From NCBI GenBank assembly GCA_045604965.1, contig JAZUPB010000029.1, positions 1 to 40,426 on the forward strand: DNA of 40,426 nt, given 5' to 3'. The DNA comes from JAISGQ01 sp045604965. GTDB taxonomy: Bacteria; Bacillota; Clostridia; Oscillospirales; Acutalibacteraceae. Numbering within the stretch: position 1 is the stretch's first letter; each line of letters starts with the position of its first letter. This document shows positions 1 through 8,230 of the stretch, piece after piece. Under the pieces are notes generated by a model. The model had not been told where the DNA came from. It worked only from the letters and a program-made list of their open reading frames with translations, and searched no databases. Both the position numbers and the translations under genes were made by a program.

Positions 1-37
1 ATTGCTCAAGCAATATAAAATATAGGAGCGATAGAAA

Positions 38-490
38 ATGGAAGAAGAAAAAAGAGGTCGAGGCAGACCTAAAATCGACACCGGGTTCTTGGATCAGTAC
101 GCACCCAGCCGCCGTCAGGCAATGAACGCCATGTATATGCACGAGGGCATCCATATAATAACGGTAGCCGCTACCGATATTCCTGATAGTCATCTGCTCT
201 GGTATTCAGATGATGAAACCCGAATTGCTCGCGGCAAGAATGGAATACTCGAACAGCTCGGACGATTGGTTGTACAAGACCATTTCCCCGAAGAAGACTG
301 TGTCTATATTGCTAACCTTGCTATCGCTGCGTTGAAAGCAGGCTGCAAGTCCCGTGAAATTGAAAAGGCCATCCGCACAATACGAATGACCAATAAGAAG
401 GCATCTGCAGAACCGGAGGACGAAATGCTCCAATACATCGCTGTTGATGCATTAAGGGAACTCAAGGCTATGGGTGGAGCAACAGAGTAA
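38..490 (+). CDS. Small hypothetical protein with AT-hook-like N-terminus
   Basis: The product is 150 aa and I do not recognise the family. The ATG at 38 has a reasonable ribosome site (TAGGAG) 9-10 bases upstream. The N-terminus is highly charged and contains RGRGRPK (residues 6-12), which resembles an AT-hook that binds the DNA minor groove. The rest is a mixed-charge, mostly helical sequence without membrane segments or signal peptide. A 16-base palindromic sequence lies inside the gene (162-177) and is repeated exactly just after the stop (503-518), suggesting that the protein or a partner binds there. Its place at the edge of an integrative element suggests an element-encoded regulatory or accessory protein. 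That role is inference. Confidence 0.7.
   Translation: MEEEKRGRGRPKIDTGFLDQYAPSRRQAMNAMYMHEGIHIITVAATDIPDSHLLWYSDDETRIARGKNGILEQLGRLVVQDHFPEEDCVYIANLAIAALKAGCKSREIEKAIRTIRMTNKKASAEPEDEMLQYIAVDALRELKAMGGATE
162..177. repeat. Palindromic repeat, copy 1 (inside the first gene)
   Basis: CGGTAGCCGCTACCGA: two 7-base arms (CGGTAGC/GCTACCG) around one central base. It is identical over 16 bases to the copy at 503-518. This copy lies within coding sequence, where it encodes VAATD. Confidence 0.7.
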
Positions 491-502
491 GCAGAAGAAT
501 AT

Positions 503-518
503 CGGTAGCCGCTACCGA
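503..518. repeat. Palindromic repeat, copy 2 (after the first gene)
   Basis: Second exact copy of the 16-base palindrome, 12 bases past the stop codon at 490. With the flanking T at 502 the arms grow to 8 bases. No T-run follows, so it is unlikely to be a terminator; a protein binding site is more plausible. Confidence 0.65.
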
Positions 519-569
519 GAATGTTTTTCTCCCTCGCTGATTTAGGCCTTTTGTTAAAATATACCCAAC

Positions 570-603
570 AAAAAAGCATCTACCGCATTAACAGTAGATG
601 CTT
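570..603 (-). terminator. Rho-independent terminator of the HTH gene
   Basis: Ten-base arms (574-583 and 594-603) enclose a 10-base loop. On the minus strand the stem is followed by a run of six T (570-575). It lies directly after the stop codon at 605-607. Confidence 0.85.
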
Positions 604-604
604 A

Positions 605-1507
605 TCAGATGATTTTCTTTTCGGTGAAGCCATAGTCAACACCTGCGAACTTTTCGTAAGACTGACCAATCTTGCGTATTCGCTTAAGAACACCGCTGTG
701 ATTGGCATATCCAAGCTGTTCGGCAATTTCTTCAAGCGTTGCGCCTTGCATTCGCAGTTCCAGTATGCGGCGGTCTTTGTCGGTAAGGGTACTCATGAAG
801 TCCTCAACCATAATTTTGGCGGTTACTTCAAGTTCAGCGTCACTTGTATCATCGGCAATATCCCACTCGGCACCGTCATTGCTCTCTCGATAGCTTTCCT
901 GCCATGCTTCAAGGGAGATTATCGTGTGTGCTGTGCGAGTGTGATACCACTTTCGATAGAAGTCTGTCTTTCTGTTGCTGTGACGGGTATCGAAATCCTC
1001 AAAACACCGATATTGCTCTGCAACCTCAATCACATCGTCCATACCGTTCTTACGCATTACCTGCGGCACCAGCCAATCGAAGATCATATTGACAATCTCA
1101 AGCGGTGTGTATCCGTACTCTTCATCGGGCGGCGTTGTGCGGTAAAGGTCAACAACTGTCGGCAGGGCATTGATGTGAATCATCTCATCTATCCAGTACG
1201 ATGGGCAGTGAGCAAACCGCCATGACGGCTCATAGCCTGAATACGCCTCTCTTGGTGCATTGAGTCCCATATACGGCCAAACCATATATGCGTAGGCATC
1301 AATGATGCACTGGGCAAACAGATCGCTTTCGACCGTTTCGATTGCATCCCAGCTGCTTACAACCTGCCTGATATTCCTTGGTATGCTGTTTAGCTTCTTG
1401 CCGCATTTGTCGAGTATCTCTTTGGGTATGAAGTAGTACGCCGGTAGGTACTCCGAGTTGATAAAGTCTGTGATTTCACCGTTTTTGCGTCTGATTTTTA
1501 ACGGCAT
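605..1507 (-). CDS. HTH protein with C-terminal sigma-70 region 4-like domain
   Basis: The product is 300 aa. The last third contains LTDKDRRILELRMQGATLEE followed by IAEQLGYANHSGVLKRI (about residues 240-280), the layout of a sigma-70 region 4 or similar helix-turn-helix: a short acidic lead, a recognition-helix pair and a basic helix. The first 200 residues carry no sigma region 2 that I can see and are rich in aromatic residues and tryptophan. It is therefore probably not a full sigma factor but an element-encoded regulator using a region-4-like DNA-binding fold. It stands alone with its own terminator. The start at 1507 is an ATG followed by a basic N-terminus. The assignment of the HTH is good; the role is unknown. 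Confidence 0.7.
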   Translation of the reverse strand: MPLKIRRKNGEITDFINSEYLPAYYFIPKEILDKCGKKLNSIPRNIRQVVSSWDAIETVESDLFAQCIIDAYAYMVWPYMGLNAPREAYSGYEPSWRFAHCPSYWIDEMIHINALPTVVDLYRTTPPDEEYGYTPLEIVNMIFDWLVPQVMRKNGMDDVIEVAEQYRCFEDFDTRHSNRKTDFYRKWYHTRTAHTIISLEAWQESYRESNDGAEWDIADDTSDAELEVTAKIMVEDFMSTLTDKDRRILELRMQGATLEEIAEQLGYANHSGVLKRIRKIGQSYEKFAGVDYGFTEKKII

Positions 1508-1757
1508 TTTACATTTCTCTTTTCCGAGAGAAGCTCTCTCTATTTATTACGACAGTAAGAACACTAAAATGTTCCAAATAAATATAGCATGAGTTGTTTT
1601 AATATTCGATTCGTGCAGACGATGGTTACATTTTCGCAACCAACATAGTTTATTTACCGTATAATAAATTTCAACAACTACTGCGAACAATAAATGTTTC
1701 AAAAACTATGGAAACAAAAGTTATTATATGTTATATTTAAATAAAGGAGTGATATAT

Positions 1758-2546
1758 ATGGATGAAATAAAAACTATATTTGACAACATATGCAGAAAAA
1801 TAAAAGTGTGCGCGCAAAAAGTTCTTGAACAATTCAAAAACCTTGCCGATTCTCCAAAAAGAACAAAGATAATTGTTTGTATGGGTGCAATTGTTGCTAT
1901 ATTTTTCCTTGTAATTATCTTTTTGTTATTATCTCATTCCCCCTCGGCAAATAAAACATTAGATGGTTTTGTTGACGCTTGTGCTAATGGTGATGTAGAA
2001 GCAATGGAAGATTACGAATTGTCTGAATACAGCTATTTCACAAAGGAGCAACAAGAATTTATATCTTTAATGCAAGATGAATACGTCTCGGATTCTGATA
2101 TAACTGTATCACAAAGCGATGCGGTAACTGGATTGCAAACTACAATTATGTGCAACAGCAAATATGAAGCTAAGACAATATGGACAATAAATAAATCAGC
2201 TACGGCACATATCACAATCACTGGTCCTGATATTGCTAAAATAATGGAGCAAGTGTATTTAATTGATGGTATATTTGATATGTCGTCAGAAGATGTTCTT
2301 AGTATAATAGAATCTATGTGCCTTGATCCTCAATACATTACCGTTTCGAAAATTGATATACCTATGCAGAAAATTAACGGCATATGGTATATCGATTATA
2401 ATAATACTCAGACGATTGATAAACTTACCGGGGGTCTTGTAACAGTATATGGCGAAGCTTATTTGAATGCAGCTCAGGAAATGATTGGTTATTATAAAGA
2501 AATATTATCCAATAGTGATGTCGAAGGAGGGAATATCAATGATTAA
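1758..2546 (+). CDS. Membrane-anchored extracytoplasmic protein
   Basis: The product is 262 aa. The ATG at 1758 is preceded by AAAGGAGTG at good distance and is preferred to an in-frame upstream start at 1728. The first 40 residues are basic and cytoplasmic. A single membrane segment follows at about 41-62 (hydrophobic run ending in FFLVIIFLLL), then an outside domain of about 190 residues. That domain begins with ANKTLDGFVDACANGDVEAM, resembling the start of DUF4878/NTF2-like lipoprotein domains in Bacillota. The gene overlaps the next one by 8 bases, so the two are translationally coupled. The pair is likely cargo of the integrative element. Confidence 0.75.
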   Translation: MDEIKTIFDNICRKIKVCAQKVLEQFKNLADSPKRTKIIVCMGAIVAIFFLVIIFLLLSHSPSANKTLDGFVDACANGDVEAMEDYELSEYSYFTKEQQEFISLMQDEYVSDSDITVSQSDAVTGLQTTIMCNSKYEAKTIWTINKSATAHITITGPDIAKIMEQVYLIDGIFDMSSEDVLSIIESMCLDPQYITVSKIDIPMQKINGIWYIDYNNTQTIDKLTGGLVTVYGEAYLNAAQEMIGYYKEILSNSDVEGGNIND

Positions 2547-5500
2547 GCGGTTTATTAGTCTTTTGCTCGTTATTTCTATGTTGATAACCGCTTCTCCTGC
2601 GGTGTTTGCTGCTGAGAACTTTCAATATGGCTCTCTTACCATACATATGGTGAATGATGCTGAAGAAAAAGATATTCCTGTCATGATCAGAAAAGGATAT
2701 CTCTATACGGATGCAGAAACAATCGCGCAGCTGCTTGGATATTCATGTGAAGTAAACTCTGATAACATTGTTTTTTTGGCAAATAGACAAAAGGGCGTGT
2801 TTCTGTCTAATGATAATAAAGTAGCATATCATAACTATAGTGGAAAAGTGCAAAATTATAAATTACCCTGCAAATACATAATAAACGATGCCGGTGCATG
2901 GGTGCCGATGCAGTATATGCTATATTTACTTGGCAGTTATGCCTTTGTCGATGGTAATAATGTGTACATCCAGAGTCCAGAGGTTGATGTGTTCGAGATG
3001 TACTATACATTTGTTAGTCATAGCAGTACATCAGGAAATCTTTTGTGGTTTGACATTGTCAAAGAATTTGGTGCGAGTGAAGCTTTCGCTGTAGCCAATA
3101 GAGAAGTTAATCTACTTAGCGGCCTGCTTGATCTCGAACCATCATCGATTGTTACTGTTGTGTCACAGTATTTTGGTGATTGGTCTGCATTTGAAGCAAG
3201 ATTTGGTGATACAATAGCTGTGCTGTTTGCTTCAAAAGCAGAAGATGAACTTCGTAATATGATTGATGATGGTACTGGGATATATAATCTGGTAAGCAAC
3301 AAGGGTGACCTTGCAACAAGCATAGATGATATGGATGAATTTTACGATCAAGAGCTTGTATATTGGACTCGTTACAGAGACTATTTAAAGATGAACAATC
3401 CAACATATGCGTCATACAGCAATGCTCTTGATAAAGTTGATGATATCATCAAGCGTCAGGGCGTGTGGAACGACATTAGTTCGCCTATGAAAGAAGTTCA
3501 AAAGAATTTCCACTCAACAGATGCAATATCAGATGGATTAACAATGCTTAATGCAACGATAAATGCATATTGCTATTATAGTGAGCTAAAAAATGCTGAT
3601 GAAGCGTCGATTGAAGCGTTGGATAGATTTGTCAAATACTCCAATTCTGCAAATACTGTCTCTTCAAAAGGTGGCATTAAAGCTCTTGATACATATGTTA
3701 AGGCAACTCAGCAGTCTGATGAAGTGCAAGCTGTATATAGCACCGCACGTGCTTTCGCCTCAGATTTACTTGGAATCACAGAAGTTTTCGCAAATGTCAA
3801 CGGATTCAATCTATCTCAGCGTTTATTGGGGACGCAAGGTTCACTCGCTTTGGTTGTATGGAACTTGGCGAAGACTTTTGTTCCTTTTATCAACGATGGA
3901 CTCGATAGAGCTGAATATTCTGATATATCTATATACGCTCAACTTATGCAGAGTGATGCGTATTTATGGGTTTTATCAACTGTATCTGCATCTGCAAATG
4001 ATCCTTCTAACGAGAAGCTTCAACAAGAATGTGCATACAGTATATATTCCTACTTGAAATTTTCATATATCGCACGCAGCGCAGGAATTGCAGCAATCAA
4101 AACACTTCCGTCGGCTGACGCTGAGGGCGCAGAGCTAATAGATACTGCAGAGAGAAAAAATGCTATCATAGCCAAACTGTTGCCATATTTTCTTGAGGCC
4201 GCTTCTGGTGAAAATCCTGCCGCATTCGGCTTCACTCCTTCGCTTGAGCAAAAGGTTAAGAAAACTTACGACGATAGTGTACTGATTGAGTTGTGTAAAA
4301 TCGAGGAAGAGTCTCATCAACAAAATGAACCGTCAAACGAAGAAACACAAATGATCGAGTCTTACGCAGACACCATTATGTCGATGGCTCAGATGGATAG
4401 ATTTTGGAGTATATGTGATGTAGATTCCAATGGTACACCAGAATTGTTGTTTGGAGATATGTATACGCTGTCATCAGACGATCACCCCAACGTTGCGCAT
4501 ACATACAATAATGGCTTAAAAGCTCTATGCGAAACAAAGGGCTCAGCTTTCTGGTATGTTCCAGATGCGCATTTGCTGATTTCCCTTGACGGTCATGGAA
4601 CTGGTGTCGGCAACTATTATGTATATAGTTACGACGAGGATGGACTATCTGTTAAATACGATATTGAATATTCCGTTCCGGGAGGTTTTCCAGCAGAATA
4701 CTATAAAAACGGAACAGCGATATCAGAAGATGAATTCAATGATATTATAGCAATCAATTGCGTTGATGAATATTTAGTAGAACGATACGATTGTTTTATA
4801 AGAGACGATATTGTTGCTATTCTTAAAAGCTTGTTAGGAATCAATGTTCCTCCTTCATCTCAGGTGGATTATGAAGCAAATATAAATATCGAGCCACCTG
4901 TTACAACTCAAACTACTATAAACACAACAAATTCCTATTATCCAAAATCAGTTGACATAAATAGCGACTTGCAATATCAACTTAATATATTTTTAAGTAA
5001 TTATTCTGAGGCCTATATGAATTCCTTTGATGGAAAACCTGATAGCATAGATCTTGTTTGGTTTGGTATGCTTCATAATCACTTAAACAAATATGAGAAA
5101 ACATACGAGAATGTCGATGTGATCATAGATGATGTCAATTATTTTGAAAGAATCCATAAAAAACATGTAGCAGAGGCAGTTGTAAAATATTTCGGCATAG
5201 AACTCACCGAGGAAGATTATCGTATGGCGAGTGAAGTTTTCCCGTATAAAGACAGTTATCTATATTTTGAGTGGACAGGAGGTTGGCTATCCGCTGGATT
5301 CTCAATAGTTGATAAATTATCACTTGTTGATCATAATACATATGAAATTCACTTTTGTATATATGATGACATGTACTGGTTTGGCTATGATGGTTTGTAT
5401 AGAATGACGCCTTCCGATGTAGCTGATGCTAAGGATAAAGCAGAGAAAGGTCTATCCGAACGTTATGTTAGCAAAATTGGTGAGGGTACAGCAAGGATCT

Positions 5501-5568
5501 ATACAGAGGACATAAATACTCGTAGTAAATACAAAATACTATCATACTCCGTTGATCGTTCATGGTAA
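2539..5568 (+). CDS. Very large secreted protein with copper-amine-oxidase-N-like stalk domain
   Basis: The product is 1,009 aa. The start at 2539 (GGAGGG upstream) gives a classic signal peptide: MIKRFISLLLVISMLITASP with a cleavage site after VFAA. Residues about 30-140 resemble the copper amine oxidase N-terminal stalk-type domain common on Clostridia surface proteins (a two-part beta module ending in a YIQSPE-like strand). Residues about 140-600 are mainly helical without a family I recognise. A module around 610-790 begins with a calcium-loop-like CDVDSNGTPELLFGD, a motif frequent in secreted Ruminococcus proteins. A Thr/Asn-rich linker (about 795-815) leads to a C-terminal domain of about 190 residues. 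No cell-wall sorting signal or transmembrane anchor is visible at the C-terminus. Coupled to the upstream membrane protein. Confidence 0.75.
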   Translation: MIKRFISLLLVISMLITASPAVFAAENFQYGSLTIHMVNDAEEKDIPVMIRKGYLYTDAETIAQLLGYSCEVNSDNIVFLANRQKGVFLSNDNKVAYHNYSGKVQNYKLPCKYIINDAGAWVPMQYMLYLLGSYAFVDGNNVYIQSPEVDVFEMYYTFVSHSSTSGNLLWFDIVKEFGASEAFAVANREVNLLSGLLDLEPSSIVTVVSQYFGDWSAFEARFGDTIAVLFASKAEDELRNMIDDGTGIYNLVSNKGDLATSIDDMDEFYDQELVYWTRYRDYLKMNNPTYASYSNALDKVDDIIKRQGVWNDISSPMKEVQKNFHSTDAISDGLTMLNATINAYCYYSELKNADEASIEALDRFVKYSNSANTVSSKGGIKALDTYVKATQQSDEVQAVYSTARAFASDLLGITEVFANVNGFNLSQRLLGTQGSLALVVWNLAKTFVPFINDGLDRAEYSDISIYAQLMQSDAYLWVLSTVSASANDPSNEKLQQECAYSIYSYLKFSYIARSAGIAAIKTLPSADAEGAELIDTAERKNAIIAKLLPYFLEAASGENPAAFGFTPSLEQKVKKTYDDSVLIELCKIEEESHQQNEPSNEETQMIESYADTIMSMAQMDRFWSICDVDSNGTPELLFGDMYTLSSDDHPNVAHTYNNGLKALCETKGSAFWYVPDAHLLISLDGHGTGVGNYYVYSYDEDGLSVKYDIEYSVPGGFPAEYYKNGTAISEDEFNDIIAINCVDEYLVERYDCFIRDDIVAILKSLLGINVPPSSQVDYEANINIEPPVTTQTTINTTNSYYPKSVDINSDLQYQLNIFLSNYSEAYMNSFDGKPDSIDLVWFGMLHNHLNKYEKTYENVDVIIDDVNYFERIHKKHVAEAVVKYFGIELTEEDYRMASEVFPYKDSYLYFEWTGGWLSAGFSIVDKLSLVDHNTYEIHFCIYDDMYWFGYDGLYRMTPSDVADAKDKAEKGLSERYVSKIGEGTARIYTEDINTRSKYKILSYSVDRSW

Positions 5569-5584
5569 ATTTGTTGTAAAATAT

Positions 5585-5618
5585 AAGGTCAGCTTGGAGC
5601 CACACCCCAGCTGACCTT
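5585..5618 (-). terminator. Hairpin after the tnpV operon and the large secreted protein
   Basis: Ten-base perfect arms (5585-5594, 5609-5618) with a 14-base loop lie between two converging genes. On the minus strand the stem is followed by an AT-rich stretch; the plus-strand side is not T-rich. Confidence 0.5.
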
Positions 5619-5650
5619 CTGTATGTACTTCTGTATCTTTCTTGTGCGAT

Positions 5651-6031
5651 TTATCGGTAGATTAGATCATTGTTGATTATTTCAATAGCTCGATTTCGCG
5701 TATTATTCGTAACCTGTACCCACTCCATTTGATTCTCCGCTTTGAGCTGCTCGGTTACGCCTTCGGTTTCCGCTATTTCTTCCACCAACCGAAGGAACAT
5801 ATCCTCTGCTTGTTGGTCTATGTCGGCGAGATAACCATTGAGCTTGCCGGTCATCAGCAGGTCGAGATAAAGCGAGTGTTTGCACTCCTTTATGTATCGC
5901 AAGTGTCGCTGCCCCCAGATGCCAATCGGCTCCTGCTCTGTTTCCGTTTCGTCATCTCCGGCAATATAATAGATGTCTCCAATGAGCTTATACCGCAAAC
6001 CGGTGCGTTCATCGGTTATGTATTTCTCCAT
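5651..6031 (-). CDS. tnpV: TnpV family transposon-encoded protein
   Basis: The product is 126 aa. It matches the TnpV family recognised from Clostridia mobile elements: an N-terminal DERTGLRYKLIGD segment, then IGIWGQRHLRYIKE, TGKLNGYLADIDQQAEDMF and VTEQLKAENQMEW, in the usual order and at usual length. The start at 6031 is chosen because AGGAGGT lies at ideal distance upstream; a longer in-frame version to 6079 has no such site. TnpV proteins accompany integrases and resolvases of Tn4451-like and other integrative elements; their molecular function is not settled. It is the last gene of a minus-strand series (DUF6809-like, small ORF, TnpV). Confidence 0.9.
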   Translation of the reverse strand: MEKYITDERTGLRYKLIGDIYYIAGDDETETEQEPIGIWGQRHLRYIKECKHSLYLDLLMTGKLNGYLADIDQQAEDMFLRLVEEIAETEGVTEQLKAENQMEWVQVTNNTRNRAIEIINNDLIYR

Positions 6032-6041
6032 AGTTGACCTC

Positions 6042-6215
6042 CTATCTGCGTCCGAATCGCTTCTTAACAGGTGCATCAATAACCTTCAGAATCAGCCTGT
6101 CGAGATCGTCGTTATATTGACCTTCTTGGATGAACTTATTACGCATAGAATTAAGCGCATTCACAAGGACTCTATGTTCGAAATCATCAATCTTCAGTAC
6201 GTATTTATTCTCCAT
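6042..6215 (-). CDS. Small conserved mobile-element protein (57 aa)
   Basis: A 57-aa product beginning MENKYVLKIDDFEHRVLVNA and ending in a basic KKRFGRR tail. GGAGG lies 10 bases before the ATG at 6215. Proteins starting this way commonly sit next to TnpV and DUF6809 genes in Clostridia elements; their function is unknown. It lies 10 bases upstream of tnpV and 5 bases downstream of the preceding gene, so it is in the same operon. The basic tail may bind nucleic acid, which is inference. Confidence 0.75.
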   Translation of the reverse strand: MENKYVLKIDDFEHRVLVNALNSMRNKFIQEGQYNDDLDRLILKVIDAPVKKRFGRR

Positions 6216-6220
6216 AACAA

Positions 6221-6520
6221 TCAATCCTCCGAGTAACCCGTGAACGGTGCATCTGTGCTGACGAATGTGTCGTAGGTGAATGCTGCACCGAGGCGGAATC
6301 CCATAATGAAGCTGTCGAGATTGGATTCACTGTTGACCTCGTGCCACGCGTCCACATAGGTGAGAAACAGTTTCTTCAATTCTTCGGTCAGTGTTTTGGA
6401 AAGAATCTCCTCACTGTTCACCATGATTTCGAGCTGTTTCTGCGCTGATTTGTTCATCTTCGTGCTGCGTTCCTGTGGCTCGATATTTCCGTAGTAGAAT
6501 TGTTCTATGAAGTGTCTCAT
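6221..6520 (-). CDS. DUF6809-like mobile-element protein
   Basis: The product is about 99 aa. The opening MRHFIEQFYYGNIEPQE, the central LTEELKKLFLTYVDAWHEVN and the closing FIMGFRLGAAFTYDTF fit the small DUF6809-like family found beside TnpV and integrases. The ATG at 6520 is preferred over the one at 6526 because it sits at a normal distance from GAGGAG. It is the first gene of the minus-strand trio that ends with tnpV. Function unknown. Confidence 0.8.
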   Translation of the reverse strand: MRHFIEQFYYGNIEPQERSTKMNKSAQKQLEIMVNSEEILSKTLTEELKKLFLTYVDAWHEVNSESNLDSFIMGFRLGAAFTYDTFVSTDAPFTGYSED

Positions 6521-6664
6521 AATCATGTCTCCTCGTTGTTACACTTATATTTTATAATCTGATTGGCTAATCATCAAATGTGCGAACGAGGAATATGTGT
6601 ATTACTGCCGATGTTTCAATATTTTTATTTAGTTACGTTATGAACACCCGCACCATCGCTTAGA

Positions 6665-6694
6665 CCGCATAAACGTGATGTTTATGCGGTTTTT
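6665..6694 (+). terminator. Strong intrinsic hairpin between the integrase and the accessory operon
   Basis: CCGCATAAAC (6665-6674), loop GTGAT, GTTTATGCGG (6680-6689), then five T on the plus strand. Genes on both sides are on the minus strand, so the polarity does not match them. It may stop plus-strand transcription through the element or belong to an attachment region. A further inverted pair (ACCATCGC near 6651, GCGATGGT near 6738) flanks it. Confidence 0.7.
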
Positions 6695-6761
6695 GCTATT
6701 TCAGGTATCAAGTGATTTACCCTTAATCACCCTTTACGCGATGGTACATATTGTATTTATT

Positions 6762-7937
6762 CTAACTGTTCAGTAAATTCTCCATAAAAATATTCATTCG
6801 GCGTGAACTCTCACGTTTCATTTGCATCGATACGTGACCGTAAACATTCAGCGTAAAAGCAGCAGTGTGATGACCGAGATTTTCCTGCAAGGTCTTGATG
6901 TCATCCCCTGCTTGAAGAGATGCAACGGCATAGGAGTGTCGCAAATCGTGCAGACGCACATCAGGCAGCCCTATGCTTCGCACTATCTTTTTGAAGCGGT
7001 TGTACACGGTCATGTGAGAAAGATGATGCCCTATATCATCGGTAAAGACAAAACCTTCATGGTTATCCCACAGCTCACCTGCATTTTCCTCCTGTACCCT
7101 TTGCTTTTCACGACATCTTGCGAGAATATCCATGACTGCCTGTGCCGGTGCAATAATTCTCGACTTGCCATTCTTGGTCGGAGTAAAGTGGCATTGCCGA
7201 GAGCCGTCCTTCAAGGGTGCAAGCTGACGCTTGATGGTGATTATACCTTTTTCAAAGTCAACACAGTCCCACGTCAGGCCGATTATCTCACTGCGTCGCA
7301 TTCCTGTGAACAGATCCACGAGATACAAGTCCTCGTGAGGATGTCCCTTAATAGCGTGAATAAACTCCAGCAGCTGCCCGTCTGTCAGTGGTGTCAGTTC
7401 GGGAGCATAAATCCTCGGCAGCATTGCATTGCTGGCGGGGTTTATTTTTATATATCCAAATCTGACCGCCTGCGATAATGCTTTGTGGAGTGCACCGTGG
7501 ATATTCTGTACTGTCTTGGGTGAAAGAGCCTTTTCTTTTCTGGAGAGGCTGTTATAGAATCGCTGTACCTGCTCAAGCGATAGTGATGTCAGCCTGACCG
7601 CTCCAATCCCGGGCTTGATGTGAGTTCTAATATATGAGCGATACAGATCCCTCGTGTGGTCGGTTACATTTACGGTATATTCCTCCACCCAGATATCGAG
7701 CCATTCGCCCACGGTAATCTGCTTTGGCAATACATAGGTACCGCTATCGATTTCTGCAGTAAGTTCACGCAGTTTTCTAGAAACTTCGTCCTTTGTCCCT
7801 GCATACAGGCTTTTCTGTATCTGCTTGCCTGTTTCTTCGTCACGACCAACAGTAACTCTTGCTTCCCATGAACCGTCCTTACGCTGACGTATGGTGCCGC
7901 TTCCGTTTGCATTTCTGCTCTTTGGTTTTCTTGCCAT
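6762..7937 (-). CDS. Tyrosine site-specific recombinase (integrase)
   Basis: The product is 391 aa, the usual length of Tn916-type integrases. An N-terminal arm-binding region (GSGTIRQRKDGSWEARVTVG, residues 12-31) precedes a SAM-like core-binding domain (about 73-165) and a catalytic domain (about 180-385). The active-site residues are visible: R214 in TGMRRSE, a lysine in the TPTKNGKSR hairpin, H330 and R333 in HDLRHSY, H356 in GHH, and the nucleophile Y366 in NVYGH. It should catalyse excision and integration of the element. No separate excisionase gene is recognisable; the adjacent small ORFs are the only candidates. Confidence 0.96.
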   Translation of the reverse strand: MARKPKSRNANGSGTIRQRKDGSWEARVTVGRDEETGKQIQKSLYAGTKDEVSRKLRELTAEIDSGTYVLPKQITVGEWLDIWVEEYTVNVTDHTRDLYRSYIRTHIKPGIGAVRLTSLSLEQVQRFYNSLSRKEKALSPKTVQNIHGALHKALSQAVRFGYIKINPASNAMLPRIYAPELTPLTDGQLLEFIHAIKGHPHEDLYLVDLFTGMRRSEIIGLTWDCVDFEKGIITIKRQLAPLKDGSRQCHFTPTKNGKSRIIAPAQAVMDILARCREKQRVQEENAGELWDNHEGFVFTDDIGHHLSHMTVYNRFKKIVRSIGLPDVRLHDLRHSYAVASLQAGDDIKTLQENLGHHTAAFTLNVYGHVSMQMKRESSRRMNIFMENLLNS

Positions 7938-7951
7938 CTTATACCCCTCCC

Positions 7952-8230
7952 TCAGCTGTCGTACATCATAAACTCACGGGCAAGATAAGCGGCGGTGGCA
8001 TCGTTGTTGGTCTTTCGCAGATCTTCTTCAATACCTCGTCGCAGGTCGCTGTACTCTCTTGCGTAGTCGTCGAGGTATGCCTGCATCTTGCCGGTTATCA
8101 TCAGATGTGCATAGGAGAATACGTCATCCTCCATCAGCCTGTCGAGCAGAGATCGGGTTATCATTGTGGTGTCCAAGGATTCTTCATAGTCGGGGATATA
8201 GTAGCTTGCCGTACTGCCATCAGTAAACAT
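7952..8230 (-). CDS. TnpV-like small protein, possibly truncated
   Basis: About 92 aa. The segment YAHLMITGKMQAYLDDYARE mirrors the TGKLNGYLADIDQQAE part of the TnpV at 5651-6031, and YYIPDYEES resembles the TnpV N-terminal YYIPD segment. The IGIWGQRHLRYIKE block is missing. No ribosome site precedes the ATG at 8230, and the frame stays open upstream to a stop at 8270-8272 (reading NNWGQYLHV), so the true N-terminus may be lost. It ends 14 bases before the integrase start and may be co-transcribed with it. It is either a divergent TnpV paralogue or a decaying one. Confidence 0.55.
   Translation of the reverse strand: MFTDGSTASYYIPDYEESLDTTMITRSLLDRLMEDDVFSYAHLMITGKMQAYLDDYAREYSDLRRGIEEDLRKTNNDATAAYLAREFMMYDS

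Noticed and set aside
1..14. ATTGCT-CA-AGCAAT hairpin at the window edge
   Set aside because: Six-base arms cut by the window border; not enough context to call it a terminator or an operator.
521..1225. Plus-strand open frame of 234 codons
   Set aside because: Antisense to the sigma-4-like gene; no ribosome site and it runs through that gene's terminator.
1558..1573. GAACA/TGTTC inverted repeat upstream of the HTH gene
   Set aside because: Five-base arms only; expected by chance in AT-rich DNA and not aligned with a clear promoter.
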